A stretch of DNA of 64,000 bases from Aphelenchoides besseyi (taxonomy: Eukaryota; Nematoda; Chromadorea; Rhabditida; Aphelenchoididae), in contig JAMPIQ010000002.1 of the NCBI GenBank assembly GCA_024699855.1, positions 5,394,001 through 5,458,000 of the forward strand, given 5' to 3'. The translations under genes and the position numbers were made by a program. Positions 36,990 to 47,731 of this stretch are shown one piece after another. Under the pieces are notes generated by a model. The model did not search any database and was not told the origin of the DNA. It saw only the letters and a program-made list of their open reading frames with translations. Each line of letters opens with the position of its first letter. The stretch's first letter is position 1.

Positions 36990-39409
36990 ATGGCAATCCC
37001 ACTTCGTTACTTACCTTTTCCCCGAATTCATGCTGGAGACTTAGTTTTCTTCCGTCGTCTTCTAAACAATCAACAGAGCACAACTAGTTTTGAAACGGCC
37101 GTAATCGATGTTGCAGTCATTGATTCGGACGTCTATCATGTTGGAATGATAGTGAACGAAGAAGACATCGTCCATTCGATTCCAGATCGTGGGGTCGTTT
37201 TGCAGCCGTTGAAACAAGCAATTGAGCAACTACATCCCGATGTTGTGGAAGTTGGCAAAATGGACGTTACTATAGAACATAAAATGGAAGCTTTAGGTTT
37301 TGCAATGAAGGAAGTCGATCATGCAGAATATAACGATCTCTTTATGCCCGATTGTATTAATTCACGAAATCGTCGATCTTTTTATTGCTGTCAATTAGTT
37401 GTTTTTGCCTATACTGCCGCTTTCTCTTTGCCCTCACCTTTTCTTAATCATCGGTTAAACTTTAAAGACAAGACCGGAAAGATTGCTGAGTTTTGGATCG
37501 ACTATTATCGAAAACGAAATCGTGACGTGCCGCAGGATCAGCCCGGTTCTCATCCGTCCAAACTTCGTGCCTCGTCATGCGTTAAACTTTCGGCTCTTAG
37601 GTTCTTTTCTCAACAAATGGGCAAATTAAGTGTACCGAAGAATTTTCTTCAAACCTTGCATTTCATTGGTGGAGCATTTTCTGCAGCCGGATCGTTGAAG
37701 CCGTTCAAAGTTTACGAACCACGATCAGGTAAACTTGTAATTTGAATTGTTTTTTATCTGAAATTTCCAGGCAAACAGTTGTCGGAGATCAAATCAACGA
37801 GTCGAAATGAAGTGAATGAAATCGCACATTTGGCTAAAGAAGCTCAACATCAATGGGCACAAACATCTTGGCAAGAGCGTGGTGATGTGCTCCGCAAAGC
37901 TGCTCGTTTGATTCGCAAGAACGTCAATGTGCTGAGTGAATGGGAGGTCCGAGACAACGGAAAACCAATTACTGAAGCCATAGCTGATGTCTTGTCTTGT
38001 GCAGAAACATTCGAGTTTTTCAGCAGTAAGTAATCATAAAACATGCAATCTTAATATCTTGATTACAGATGTCGATTTGTCCGGTCAGCATTTACCATAT
38101 TCCAGTCATTCAGATGAATACGCGTATACGTGTCGCGAACCGTTCGGGGTTGTTGGCGCTATTGGTAAGTCAGAACAATTTAAAACAAGAAAATTTGCAT
38201 TAGGAGCTTGGAATTATCCAATACAAACAGCGACATGGAAGATAGCACCGGCTTTGATTTGCGGAAATGCAATAATCTACAAACCAAGTCCTTTGGCACC
38301 AATAAGCAGCGTATGTTACGAGAATAGTTGATTGCTTATTTGATATTACAGGTTCTTCTTGGTCAAATCTTATCGCTCGCCGGGGTACCTGATGGTTTGG
38401 TCAATATCGTTCAGGGCGAAGCAGAAACCGGAACTGCGATTTGTGAATGCGAAGAAATTCGAAAGATTTCGTTTACCGGAAGCGTTAGCACTGGAAAACA
38501 AATCGCTCAATGCGCAGCCACTCATTTTGTGAAACCAGTGACTTTGGAATTGGGTGGCAAATCCGCGTGTATTGTGTTCGAAGACGCAGATTTGGAGGTT
38601 GCGGTCAATGGAGCAATGATGGCAAATTTTTATAGTCAAGGTAATCTCTTGAATTCTCCTATGTTGAAGATGAAAATGTTAAGGACAAGTTTGTTCGAAT
38701 GCATCAAAGGTTTTGGTTCACGAGTCGTTGCTTCAACCATTCGTTGAGTTATTAGTCAAGAAAGTGAAAGCAATGAAAATTGGCGATCCATTTGACAAAT
38801 CAGTTCATGTTGGAGCTTCGATCTCAAAAGAACATTTGGAGAAGGTGTTGGGTTACGTGAACGATGCGGTTCGAAACGGAAGCGAACTTTTGTGTGGTGG
38901 TGAAGAAGTGAAAGTGAACGGATTGGAAAATGGCTACTTCATGTCTCCAGCAGTTCTTGGCAATGTTCCAAAAACATCACGTGCTTATAAGGAAGAAATT
39001 TTCGGTGCAGTGCTTCTCGTAGTTCCATTTAGAGATGATGAGGTGAACTCTTTGGTTATGTCGATTGCTATTCGTGGTTTCAGGCGGCACTTAAGGTTGC
39101 AAATGAAACGGAATTCGGTTTGGCTGCGGGCATTTTTACGAACGATCTTCGCAGAGCGACAAGTTTCTCTTCGCGATTGATGGCTGGAAATGTTTATGTC
39201 AACACGTTCAACAACACATGTAAGTGTTTACTTCATCTGTTTTTTCCCAGCGTCATTTTTTAGCTCCGTTCGTTCCTTTCGGTGGAACCAAACAGTCGGG
39301 TTATGGTCGAGAGAACGGCAAAGCGGCCATCGAGAATTACTCGCAAATTAAGAGTGTTTTCATTAACGCCAGCGGTAAACTGGACAATCCATTTCCATCA
39401 ACACAGTGA
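36990..39409 (+). CDS. Fusion of a YiiX-like papain/NlpC-P60 domain with an ALDH9-type aldehyde dehydrogenase
   Basis: Eight exons (36990-37738, 37771-38025, 38069-38164, 38204-38310, 38352-38640, 38684-39042, 39084-39219, 39265-39409) join in phase to 711 aa. Residues 1-200 look like the permuted papain-like YiiX/YaeF family: [19 protein letters not shown] with candidate His50, [22 protein letters not shown] with candidate Cys133, and [20 protein letters not shown]. From about residue 224 a complete aldehyde dehydrogenase follows: [37 protein letters not shown] (general-base Glu), GQVCSNAS (catalytic Cys), [22 protein letters not shown]. The closest recalled relative is 4-trimethylaminobutyraldehyde dehydrogenase (carnitine synthesis). 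Both domains lie in one exon with no stop between. Met210 could start an ALDH-only form of normal size (~502 aa). Confidence 0.8.
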
Positions 39410-39849
39410 TCATTAAGCGGTCTTTTAATTAGGTATTTATTCGTCAATAAACGTCATTAATTGTATGCTTAGAATCGGCATAAACATTTGAGAATACGCG
39501 CGAACATTCTCGACTCCTTTTATTACTCGAAGTCGAAAATAAAATCATTGGTTGTCACAAACAACGTGAAATGACTCCACGGGAACGTGAGCTCTCTCGC
39601 CTATGTTTCGTTCACTTGGCCACCGAGTCTATAGTTTGGTGCGTGTGCCTGTTTTCGAGTGCCGTCGTCCGGGAATGTTTTTTGAGATTCGGTTGAACAA
39701 CGCGAAGCGAATGGTTTTGCAATTGATTTCGAAATCTGGACGTCACTATGACTCAGGCACTATAAGAGACCATTTTGCTGCATTGTAAACTTATAAAACC
39801 GCGTCGTGAGATTCTTAAAGTTTTCATTTCAACTTCTTTAGTTAGCACT

Positions 39850-41106
39850 ATGGATGCTCGTAAATTGAAAGAAGGTCCGGTGAAACGCTACAAATCAGGA
39901 TTACTCGGCCATAAATGGAAAGATGCGAACCTTGTTCTGTTCAGCGATTCAACTCTATGCATTTACAATGAAAAAGTAAGTTCTGTATGTGAATATCGAA
40001 TCAATTGTGTTAAGGGTGACAGTCGACCTGCAGAACAATTTCTGTTGAAGGATATTGCACCCTACATCTGTGTTGGTTTGATGACCGATCGTATGCCAAC
40101 TAGACGACCGTCACTTCCCACCGGAAGTTCAGTGCATCATCTCGTTGGATTCGGAATGGATCCTCGAGCCGAGAAAGTTCAATGGATCTTATTTGCTTCG
40201 GATTCTGACTTAGAGTAAGATTTGTCGCGCTTTTATTGAATCATATTTGTTGTTTTAGAAGCTGGTTCAACGAGATCGTAAAGACATTACCCAAACCTCC
40301 AAGTCCACAACCAGCGGCCGGTGAAGTTCCATCAGCTCCGGTTTCTGCACCGCAAGGATCATATCCGCAAGCTCCACAGCAAACTGGTGGCTTTGTACCA
40401 CCTCAGCAATATCCACAAGCGCCAAACAACTACACGCCGCAACAGGGACCACAAATACCGATTCAACAGTACAACAATCAACCTTCCGGATATAACGGAC
40501 CACCACCCGGTTACAATTCAGATACTTACAATCGTTCACAACCAGCTGGTAGTCATACAACTGTTATCATTGACCGAGATCGAGATCGCTATCGTTCTTC
40601 GGGATTTGGTTCGGGAATGGCTGGCCTTGGAACAGGAATGCTCGCTGGTTCATTGCTAGGCTATGGGCTCGGTAGCTTCTTCACTCCGCATTACAGTTCA
40701 TTCGGAGGAGGCTTTGGCTCAGCTTATGGAGCTCCAATGATGCCGATGGGTGGCGGTTATTCATCGGTTCAAGTAAGTTGTGCATACGAAACTTTGATTT
40801 ATAATGAATTGTTAAGGACAACGATACATACGTAACGAATAATTATTACAACACAAACGATGATCATTCAACAGGTGGTAATGACACGTACAATCATCAA
40901 GGTAAGCATAACAAAAGTCATTAAACGATATCTAAGCGATTTTAGATTCTCAAGCAGATGACTACAATAATGATTCTTATGGGAATGATAATTACGACGA
41001 CTCCACCAATTACAATGATGCGGATGATTACAACGCTGGAGATGGGGACTTTGGAGGTGACGGAGGAGATTTTGGAGACGGTGGCTTTGATGGAGGCGAC
41101 TGGTGA
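39850..41106 (+). CDS. PLEKHB2: Evectin-like PH-domain protein
   Basis: Five exons join in phase to 361 aa. An N-terminal PH domain spans roughly residues 5-125 (EGPVKRYKSGLLGHKWKDAN, LVLFSDSTLCIY, WILFASDSDLESWFNEI). A Pro/Gln-rich stretch follows (QGSYPQAPQQTGGF), then VIIDRDRDRYR and a Gly-rich hydrophobic segment, MAGLGTGMLAGSLLGYGLGS. That last pair is the evectin/PLEKHB signature (VIIRERYRDN plus GMLAGAATGMALGS), a C-terminal hydrophobic anchor in a PH protein of recycling endosomes that binds phosphatidylserine. Unusually, about 110 further residues of Asp/Asn/Gly/Tyr repeats follow the anchor, ending GGDFGDGGFDGGDW. An acceptor-like TTCTTTAG precedes the ATG. Confidence 0.75.
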
Positions 41107-41401
41107 ACAGCGCTCACCAACACGACAAGCAAATTCATGTGTCATATTCGAACGCATTATTCCTTACGCATAGCTTTGTTTCTTTAATGTCTTTTGAATG
41201 TAAATAAAAACTTTTAACTGTATAGAAATACAAGTGTTGTTATCCCTGTGCAAACAACAAACTTGATGAAAAAGTCACAAAGATTTTGGCATTCCGTTTG
41301 AGTATCTCACAACCTCCTGCAACATTCGCATTTCCAATTAAATAACGGCGCTTTGAATCGGTTATCGAATTCATTTGAACAACGGAATCAATCGTATACT
41401 A

Positions 41402-42326
41402 ATGAGTAATCCTTTAGGTTTGTTTTCTTTCGTTTTAATATTCACGTTTTCGGTCATTTTAGCGGTGTGGTGTGAGTTTTTCAAAGCTTGCGATTTGCCT
41501 CTTCGACTCCAAAAACAATATGCCGAGTCGTTTGTTGTAGGTTTCTGTTTCATATTGTTCAATAACAAACCATTCATAGACACAACGCATTCAACCGTAC
41601 ATGCTGAAGGAGCTTGGCAAAGATGAGCTGCGTGAGTTGGGTATCGAAACGTTGGGTGATCAGGTATGTTGTCAATTAGTTCACAAATGTAAGACTTTAG
41701 ATCGCCATTCTTCGTTACATCAAAAAAGCTGACGGTTCAAATGCACCGGCTTTTCAGCAGCCCGCTAGTACGAATCGAGAATCCGTTTCAACTTCGACTA
41801 TCAAAAGTTGGTTTCGGTTTAAGTTTATGGTTTAATGAATGAAATCAGAAGCCGAATCTGAACCGGAACCAAGACGTGTCTTAAAAGCAAAAGCAACCAG
41901 TTCATCAATGAATCCGATGCAATCGCGATCGGTTGTTATTCAAAAGACACGAAATCAATCGCCAATTCGACGTGTTTCGGGATTGAGATCTGTGAGTTTA
42001 TAGTTTCTGTTCGTAATCAAGAGTTGCGGCTTTTGCAGGATGAGATTATTGAGGAGCGAATGCGTCGTAACGGAGGAGTTCGAGAAGAACGGTAATCATA
42101 GATTTCTCTCATTCCTACGACTTTTTTCAGTTTTTCTCCCATCTTTTCTTCGTATTCGCGACGTTCTGAATCCGATATTTTGCCTCGTAACGTTGCGCGT
42201 ATCAACTCAACTCGTGGTACTATGCCGCCGACCCAGCGATTAGTTAGCCGCGATATTCATCGTCGTATCACATTCACCGATCGACGACCACGAGAAGACT
42301 TCGAACGACGTGGTTATTTTCGATGA
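41402..42326 (+). CDS. C19orf47: C19orf47-like SAM-domain protein
   Basis: A 16-nt first coding exon (MSNPL) joins in phase to VWCEFFKACDLPLRLQKQY, then AESFV, TQRIQPYMLKELGKDELREL and GIETLGDQIAILRYIKKA. This is a SAM domain matching the N-terminus of human C19orf47, with the same spacing of W..FFK, Y...FV, RIQ..ML, LGI and GD..AIL. The rest is basic and disordered (EPRRVLKAKATSS, SPIRRVSGLRS, HRRITFTDRRPR) as in the human protein. About seven exons with introns of 37-50 nt. Human C19orf47 is a nuclear protein of unknown role; SAM domains mediate protein-protein or RNA contacts. Confidence 0.75.
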
Positions 42327-42580
42327 TTCGGATATTGGAATATAAATTTGACCATTATTCTTTTTATTGCGTTAATGTTGTTCATATTCTGAGTTATACG
42401 ATTATTTGAAGCTCGTTAATCAACTAACTTTTGTAAGCATCCTATTTTTCTGTTAATAAAAGATTTGTGAAATTTCGATTAGTTACGTTTAGTAATTTGT
42501 TTTCTTTTTGACTCATTGTATTTTCAATGTTAGTTGTCTACGGCGTTTTAAGCTAACACGTAGATTTGAATGTCAGTTCG

Positions 42581-44024
42581 ATGTCAAAAACTATTTCAAG
42601 TGTTATACAAAGGAAACTTCGAGGGATTGGAGTCTCGGTAGCTTCCGAATCACTGCGTCGTATGTCCATTCGTTGTGTATCTCCATTGATCTTTCTCTAG
42701 GTGATGTTGTAAAATGGACAGTGGAAACTCAGAAACGTAAATCTCTGGTGGCAAATGATGTTCATCTCGTCTTGTTCAATTCCCATTCACCCTTCTTGGC
42801 CACAAAGTTGTTGGACTCCAAATTTCCTTCTATCTGCATGATCGAAGCAAATCAAGAGTATGCAAATCGACTGAAGGTAAACACTAAATCTGTGTTTCTG
42901 TACTTAGTTTTTAGGAAGTGTTTGTTTCGGAAAGCAGAGTCCACGCATATCATGCCTCTGTTCAAGATGATATTTTTGCGGTGTTCAAGAAGAAACAAGT
43001 TGATATGCGGCTTCTAAATCGATTTCTACTGCCACCTCATGGAGCTAGTGCGAAAGGTAAATAAAAGCAGATTAAAAAGGTTAATAATATGGAATTCTAG
43101 AAACCTTCATGATCGGCTGTATTCCATTTCCGACTCAACAGATTCAAATTTTGGACTCACTACTCAGTCAAGCAATCATTCACAGCAGACGTGTAGCGAA
43201 TAGAAAGTTCGAGAAAAGATGGGAAGATAAATTGAGCGATAAAGAAGATGAACTTCCCCAAGTATATCCGCCCAAAACTTTTTTCGATGTTGTCAACTTA
43301 TCACTAATCCTCTTTATTAGTCCAAGGTATGAAACAGTTACGAGAACCAAGTAATTGTATTCATTTAGTGTTTTGTGTCGTTTGATTTGTTCAAACAATC
43401 AAGAATTGGAATTCTTTGCTCGCCCTCACGAGCATTTCTCTTTCATATTCAACCAACTTTTCGATGTCTTGCCGCTGAGTACGAAGGATGGTTTCAACTT
43501 CACGCACTTTGAACCGCCAGTCCCCGAGTTTCCCATTAATTTATATCAACAGAAGATACAAATGGTAGAAAGCGAGTTTGAGTTGAAATGAAATAGAAAT
43601 TCAGTTGGGATACAATCATTCACACTATTATCCGCTAGTCATTTCTCCCAAGTCATTCGATCTCGTTGTTGACAAATTTGCATCCCAATCTCCGAATCTT
43701 GACAACACACTGGTCGTCATTGAACTCGGCTGTTGGATGCACTTCACCAGCAAATTCACGGGTCTTAGTGTTGTCAACAAACAAATCTCGTAAGTGAGCG
43801 ACTTTTTACTTCAACTTCTATCCTGTTTCAGTAATCTGTTTCCCGAATACGCAAATGAGCCGGTGTTTGGACCGCACGTGAAAAGCAACGAGCTTACAGC
43901 TTATGATTTCTTTGAGGTGTTTCCCAAAATTCGCCCATTTTTTCGTACAACCACCGGACGTTCACAACTTGAACGTTATATCGGAACGCTTGTGAAAGTG
44001 GATACCACTGATTATGCTGACTAA
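42581..44024 (+). CDS. TFB2M: Divergent rRNA adenine dimethylase-like protein, probably mitochondrial TFB2M
   Basis: The chosen ATG gives SKTISSVIQRKLRGIGVS, a presequence-like basic start, and the first intron (42660-42700) joins in phase to DVVKWTVETQKRKSLV. A methyltransferase-like fold is suggested by VHLVLFNSHSPFLATKLLDS then ICMIEANQEYANRLK. This is where the family has the SAM-binding N-P-G-P-G-x-L-T and acidic-residue motifs; the Gly-rich motif is lost. Later blocks (FMIGCIPFPTQQIQ, VVNLSLILFISPRYE, LEFFARPHEHFSFIF, LVVIELGCWM) follow the TFB2M order. TFB2M melts promoter DNA with mitochondrial RNA polymerase and tolerates loss of methyltransferase activity. The assignment rests on pattern order, not on strong identity. 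Confidence 0.5.
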
Positions 44025-44596
44025 TTTCATTTCATTGCTCATAAAATCATTTGAATACCGAAACTGCAAACCGAAGAAATTGAATGACAACAATCAAAAG
44101 TAATGGACAGGCGGCTCAGCAATTTGGCAGCCCATCGGCGGTCTACTGTCATTTCTTTTGTCGTTATCAAACTCAATCAACCCGCGAACTTCGTGTTCTT
44201 CCTCACTCGTAAACGCGGCGCCATCATTTGCAGTCGCCCCCGTTTTGCTTCCGCTGTTTTCGATTCAAATATTCTTCGTGACTTTCAATTCCGTTGCTCT
44301 TCAATTGGATGATCCTTATCGTCTGATATCATTGTGACTGTTCGAAACGTGACAACGACTTTTATTCAAACTTCTGCTGAACTCTGTGCTCATGCCAACA
44401 AGAAGCAGTGCTGCTATTGGCGTCTATCAACTCGAACAAGATCCACCGCAATTGTCCAACGACAGTCAACAACTCTCGGTTAATACGAATCGAATTTCCA
44501 CTTGAAAAGGTGAGAAATGAGGACAAAAATACAGTACGCCAAATTTTATGCTTTTCCAGGATTTCAAACTTATTCAGAAGTCAAGTCCACGTGCGA
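44025..44596. other. Upstream region of the gremlin-like gene
   Basis: Short open frames exist (for example from 44103) but none has supporting exons or motifs. It probably contains the promoter and 5' UTR of the next gene. Confidence 0.35.
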
Positions 44597-45876
44597 TGAA
44601 AATTCTATCGTGTATTTTCACTGTTTTTGTTTTTATTCTGACCGTCTACTTTCTTGTCGATGCTCGGGCTATTAACTCATCGGAAGTCAAGACTACAACG
44701 CGAGAATCGACTACAATTCCACGTGATTCGGTTGAGATTGCGGCCAATTCAAACGCAGTTCGTTACTTGATTGCTGATTCCGATCGACCATCAGAAAGAA
44801 GCCACAACTCAACAGCCATTGGAATCAGAGAACAGGTTGTGGAATCGCGAACAATAAAGACGATCGTTAACGATGAAAGTGCTGACGAGAGTGGCGACGA
44901 AGACGAGCGAAGTAACGAAACAACTGAAGATCGTGCTTCGTTTATGAAACTCTCGCGTCAAGCATTCATGCAGTTGGATCACGGCGACGAGTTCATTAGA
45001 CCGGCCGTTCAAGCCGATGAACAACGACGACTTCAGTGGCTCGATGATCATCAACGTCACAAGGACGAACGTGAAGGTAAGTCGATTCTAAAAATAACTG
45101 TGCGACAATGTGACGCCATTTCGTTAACATTATGTGCATGTTATTGATTATGGTGCCAAGATGTCGCACAGCTGATAAGCGACGCGTGCAGTTTATTGCC
45201 AGACGTTGAGATTGGCGCGGATCATCAGCGTATCACAATTTCGCACCGCAATTTGACGCAATCAACAAGTGTCAATCGTTGATGGCGCCTCTCGGTCGTT
45301 TAACTTCGATGGCGAGTTCGATCAATGTGTCAATTTGGAAATTCGAAAGTGACGGGAAATGCACGCCATTAGCCAAAAAACTGATAACCAGCAGCCACTT
45401 TGTTGTTTTTTTAGGAAGCTCAGACTCTCTACCAGAACACAAAGACGTTCTTACTCTGACCAATGGAGACAATTTGGCTCACAGACAAACGTGAGTCTCG
45501 AATAACAAAATCTGACTTCTCTCACTCTTCCAGTTGTACTGGTGATCTTTTCAAACACAAAATACGAATGTCGGGCTGTGAACCAAAGATAATAATCAAT
45601 CGGTATGGAAACAGCCAATCACGTGGTCGAAATGGAGATTGCAGGTTCTGTCACGGTTCTTGTTCCTCATTTTACGTACCAAAACTTCGATCCAAAAAAT
45701 TGAAAGCCACATTTCGTAGTTGTGCGGCGTGTGTTCCCGTGGAAACTGATTACGTCAAAGTGCAATTGAACTGTCCGGATCGACCCGAAGGAACAATGCA
45801 ACGAACTGTAGTCCGCGTGAAACGATGCGCCTGTCGAAATATTCAATTTGACACTGAAGAAGAAGAAGAGTTTTAG
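44597..45876 (+). CDS. Gremlin/DAN-family secreted cystine-knot protein
   Basis: Signal peptide ILSCIFTVFVFILTVYFLVD, then an acidic Ser/Glu-rich propart (ESADESGDEDERSNETTEDR), then a C-terminal DAN cystine knot. Exons join in phase (44597-45076, 45415 onward, then two 40-50-nt introns). The knot reads SGCEPKIIINR joined to FCHGSCSSFYVPK, FRSCAACVPVETDY, VQLNCPDR and VVRVKRCACRNIQFD. This is the gremlin layout (GC..IINRFC.G.C.SFY.P, C..C.P, LNCP, VKQC.C). Gremlins bind and block BMP ligands outside the cell. The first intron (45077-45414) is 338 nt, long for this genome. The family call is firm; which gremlin/DAN member it equals is open. Confidence 0.82.
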
Positions 45877-46120
45877 TTTGCGTTTAGATTCATTAGTTTA
45901 GTCATAGGAAACTTTTACCGGTGTTAAACGTAATGACAAGCTTGCCCAAACATTTGATCTCAATTTCTTCACCATTCGATTATTGTCTTTATTCAATTCG
46001 TTACCAGTAGCCTATACACATTCTGATATGTATAATACAAATAAATGGAGGATATAAAGTTCAAAGTGAAGTTAACCGAACAAAAAGTGAACGTAACCCA
46101 AATAAACAAAAGTGAGCTGT

Positions 46121-47200
46121 TTACCGTTCTCCAATAACTTGATTTTGCAACATAAAACTCAGATCTGGTAATCGCTCCTAAACAACTTTTAATAGTTACT
46201 TTTTCGTTAAATGAACTCACGTAGAAAGACTGTGCTTCTTGACTTAGTTCCGAAACGCAAAGGTAACGAGGTTGTTGAATGTTTTTATGCTCAGAAGAAC
46301 GATGTGCAACTCCATTAGCTGTGGGAGATGCAACGGATTTTTCGACATGACTGAAATGAGTAAATTGAGATCTTATAAACGAAAAACATACTTTTGATCA
46401 GAGTCTATTAATCCCAGGGCACCCAACTCTTGATCCAAAACCGATTGGGAATTTGTATTGGGACCGGCTTCGAAAACTTTGTAATCCAAAGATGATGTTC
46501 CATTCAATTCTAAAACATATTTTAGAATATACGAGCAATATTTTTCTACCTTCCAAGTTGATATCAGAAGTCGATTTTGGGAGATCCCATTCCTGTGTAA
46601 CGCTTAGACTTAAAGTACGACTTTTTAATCATATAAAAAATAAACCATACCTTTGCAAACTAACATATTGTTGTTCTTCCTCAGGTGTTTCATCGTTAAC
46701 TTTGTATTCTACGCGATTAGAATTCTTGGCAAAATGAAGCGAAAGGGAATTGACGAATTGAACGCATGATTTGGAGGTAAGCCATTGAAATTGAAGGGCA
46801 TTAACACCTTCACCAATTCTTAACTGAGACCAAATATCACCCGCACTAAAAGATGTTTGGATATAAGAAAAATAAAAATTGAAACATACCATTGAACATC
46901 TAAACGAAAATCGGAAGCGTTCGAAAGCACGTTGAACGAGTCGAAAACATCGTGAGCATCAATTTCAGTGTTCACATTCTCAGATTCCGAATCAAGATTC
47001 CAAAATTCATCATTTGCTGTTATCGATTGAAGAGATTCTTGTATCACAGATGGACACTGAAATTTCGTATTTGTAAAGATATTCCTAAAACAACAACGAA
47101 CCTCGTAGCTCTCGACGATTTCTTTCTGTTCTACCGTCTCCTTTTCCTCGACGATTTGTGCCTCCTCGAAGTCACCGAACTCGTCTTCATCGTCTGACAT
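46121..47200 (-). CDS. AFTPH: Aftiphilin-like clathrin accessory protein
   Basis: Starts at ATG 47200 with SDDEDEFGDFEEAQIV; D-E-F-G-D-F-type motifs in aftiphilin bind the AP-1/GGA ear. The middle has DEFWNLDSESEN and the conserved clathrin-binding-box region IWSQLRIGEGVNALQFQWL, matching the human order W..L.......L.Y.W..S. Then FEAGPNTNSQSVLDQELGAL and, after the final intron, ERLPDLSFMLQNQVIG, equivalent to the human GLPDLTFM end. Stop at 46121. Aftiphilin works in clathrin-mediated traffic at the trans-Golgi network and endosomes. The protein is far shorter than the mammalian one, having lost most of the disordered N-terminus. Confidence 0.7.
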
Positions 47201-47731
47201 GCGCTCGACTTAACGTTGACGACTTTTCAATCGATGCACAACGCTCGTTGTCGGTTTGTAATTCGATAGCCGGTCGGAATCACAGGTCTGGTAGTGTCGA
47301 ACTCAACGAGATCTCTCAACCATAGAAGCATCCAGTTGACGAGAGCGGTCGATGCAAAAGCAGGTTGTTTGAACACAAACAAACAACCAATAATTAACGA
47401 GAAGTCCGTTCGTAGCGATGGAAACGTGAAACCAGTTAACGACGTTATGCCAAACGATGGAACTCCGTTCAATTGTTTGACTCAATAAAAATGACAATAA
47501 AATCTTCAGATTTAAATGATTCGTTTTTAATTGGAGTGCGGAATTGTGGTGTAAATAAGGTAATCTCGATTATACCAATTTTCAAACGGAAATTTTAATC
47601 GCAAGCGATTGAATGTCCACGTTCTGAAATCTCTGGACTCTGATCTTTAGTCCCGAGTGAAAATACCGCGTCAATTGCGCCGAATAGAAGAAGTGTTTGA
47701 TTTCAATTTGACGCTTTTTAGTGGCACCAAG

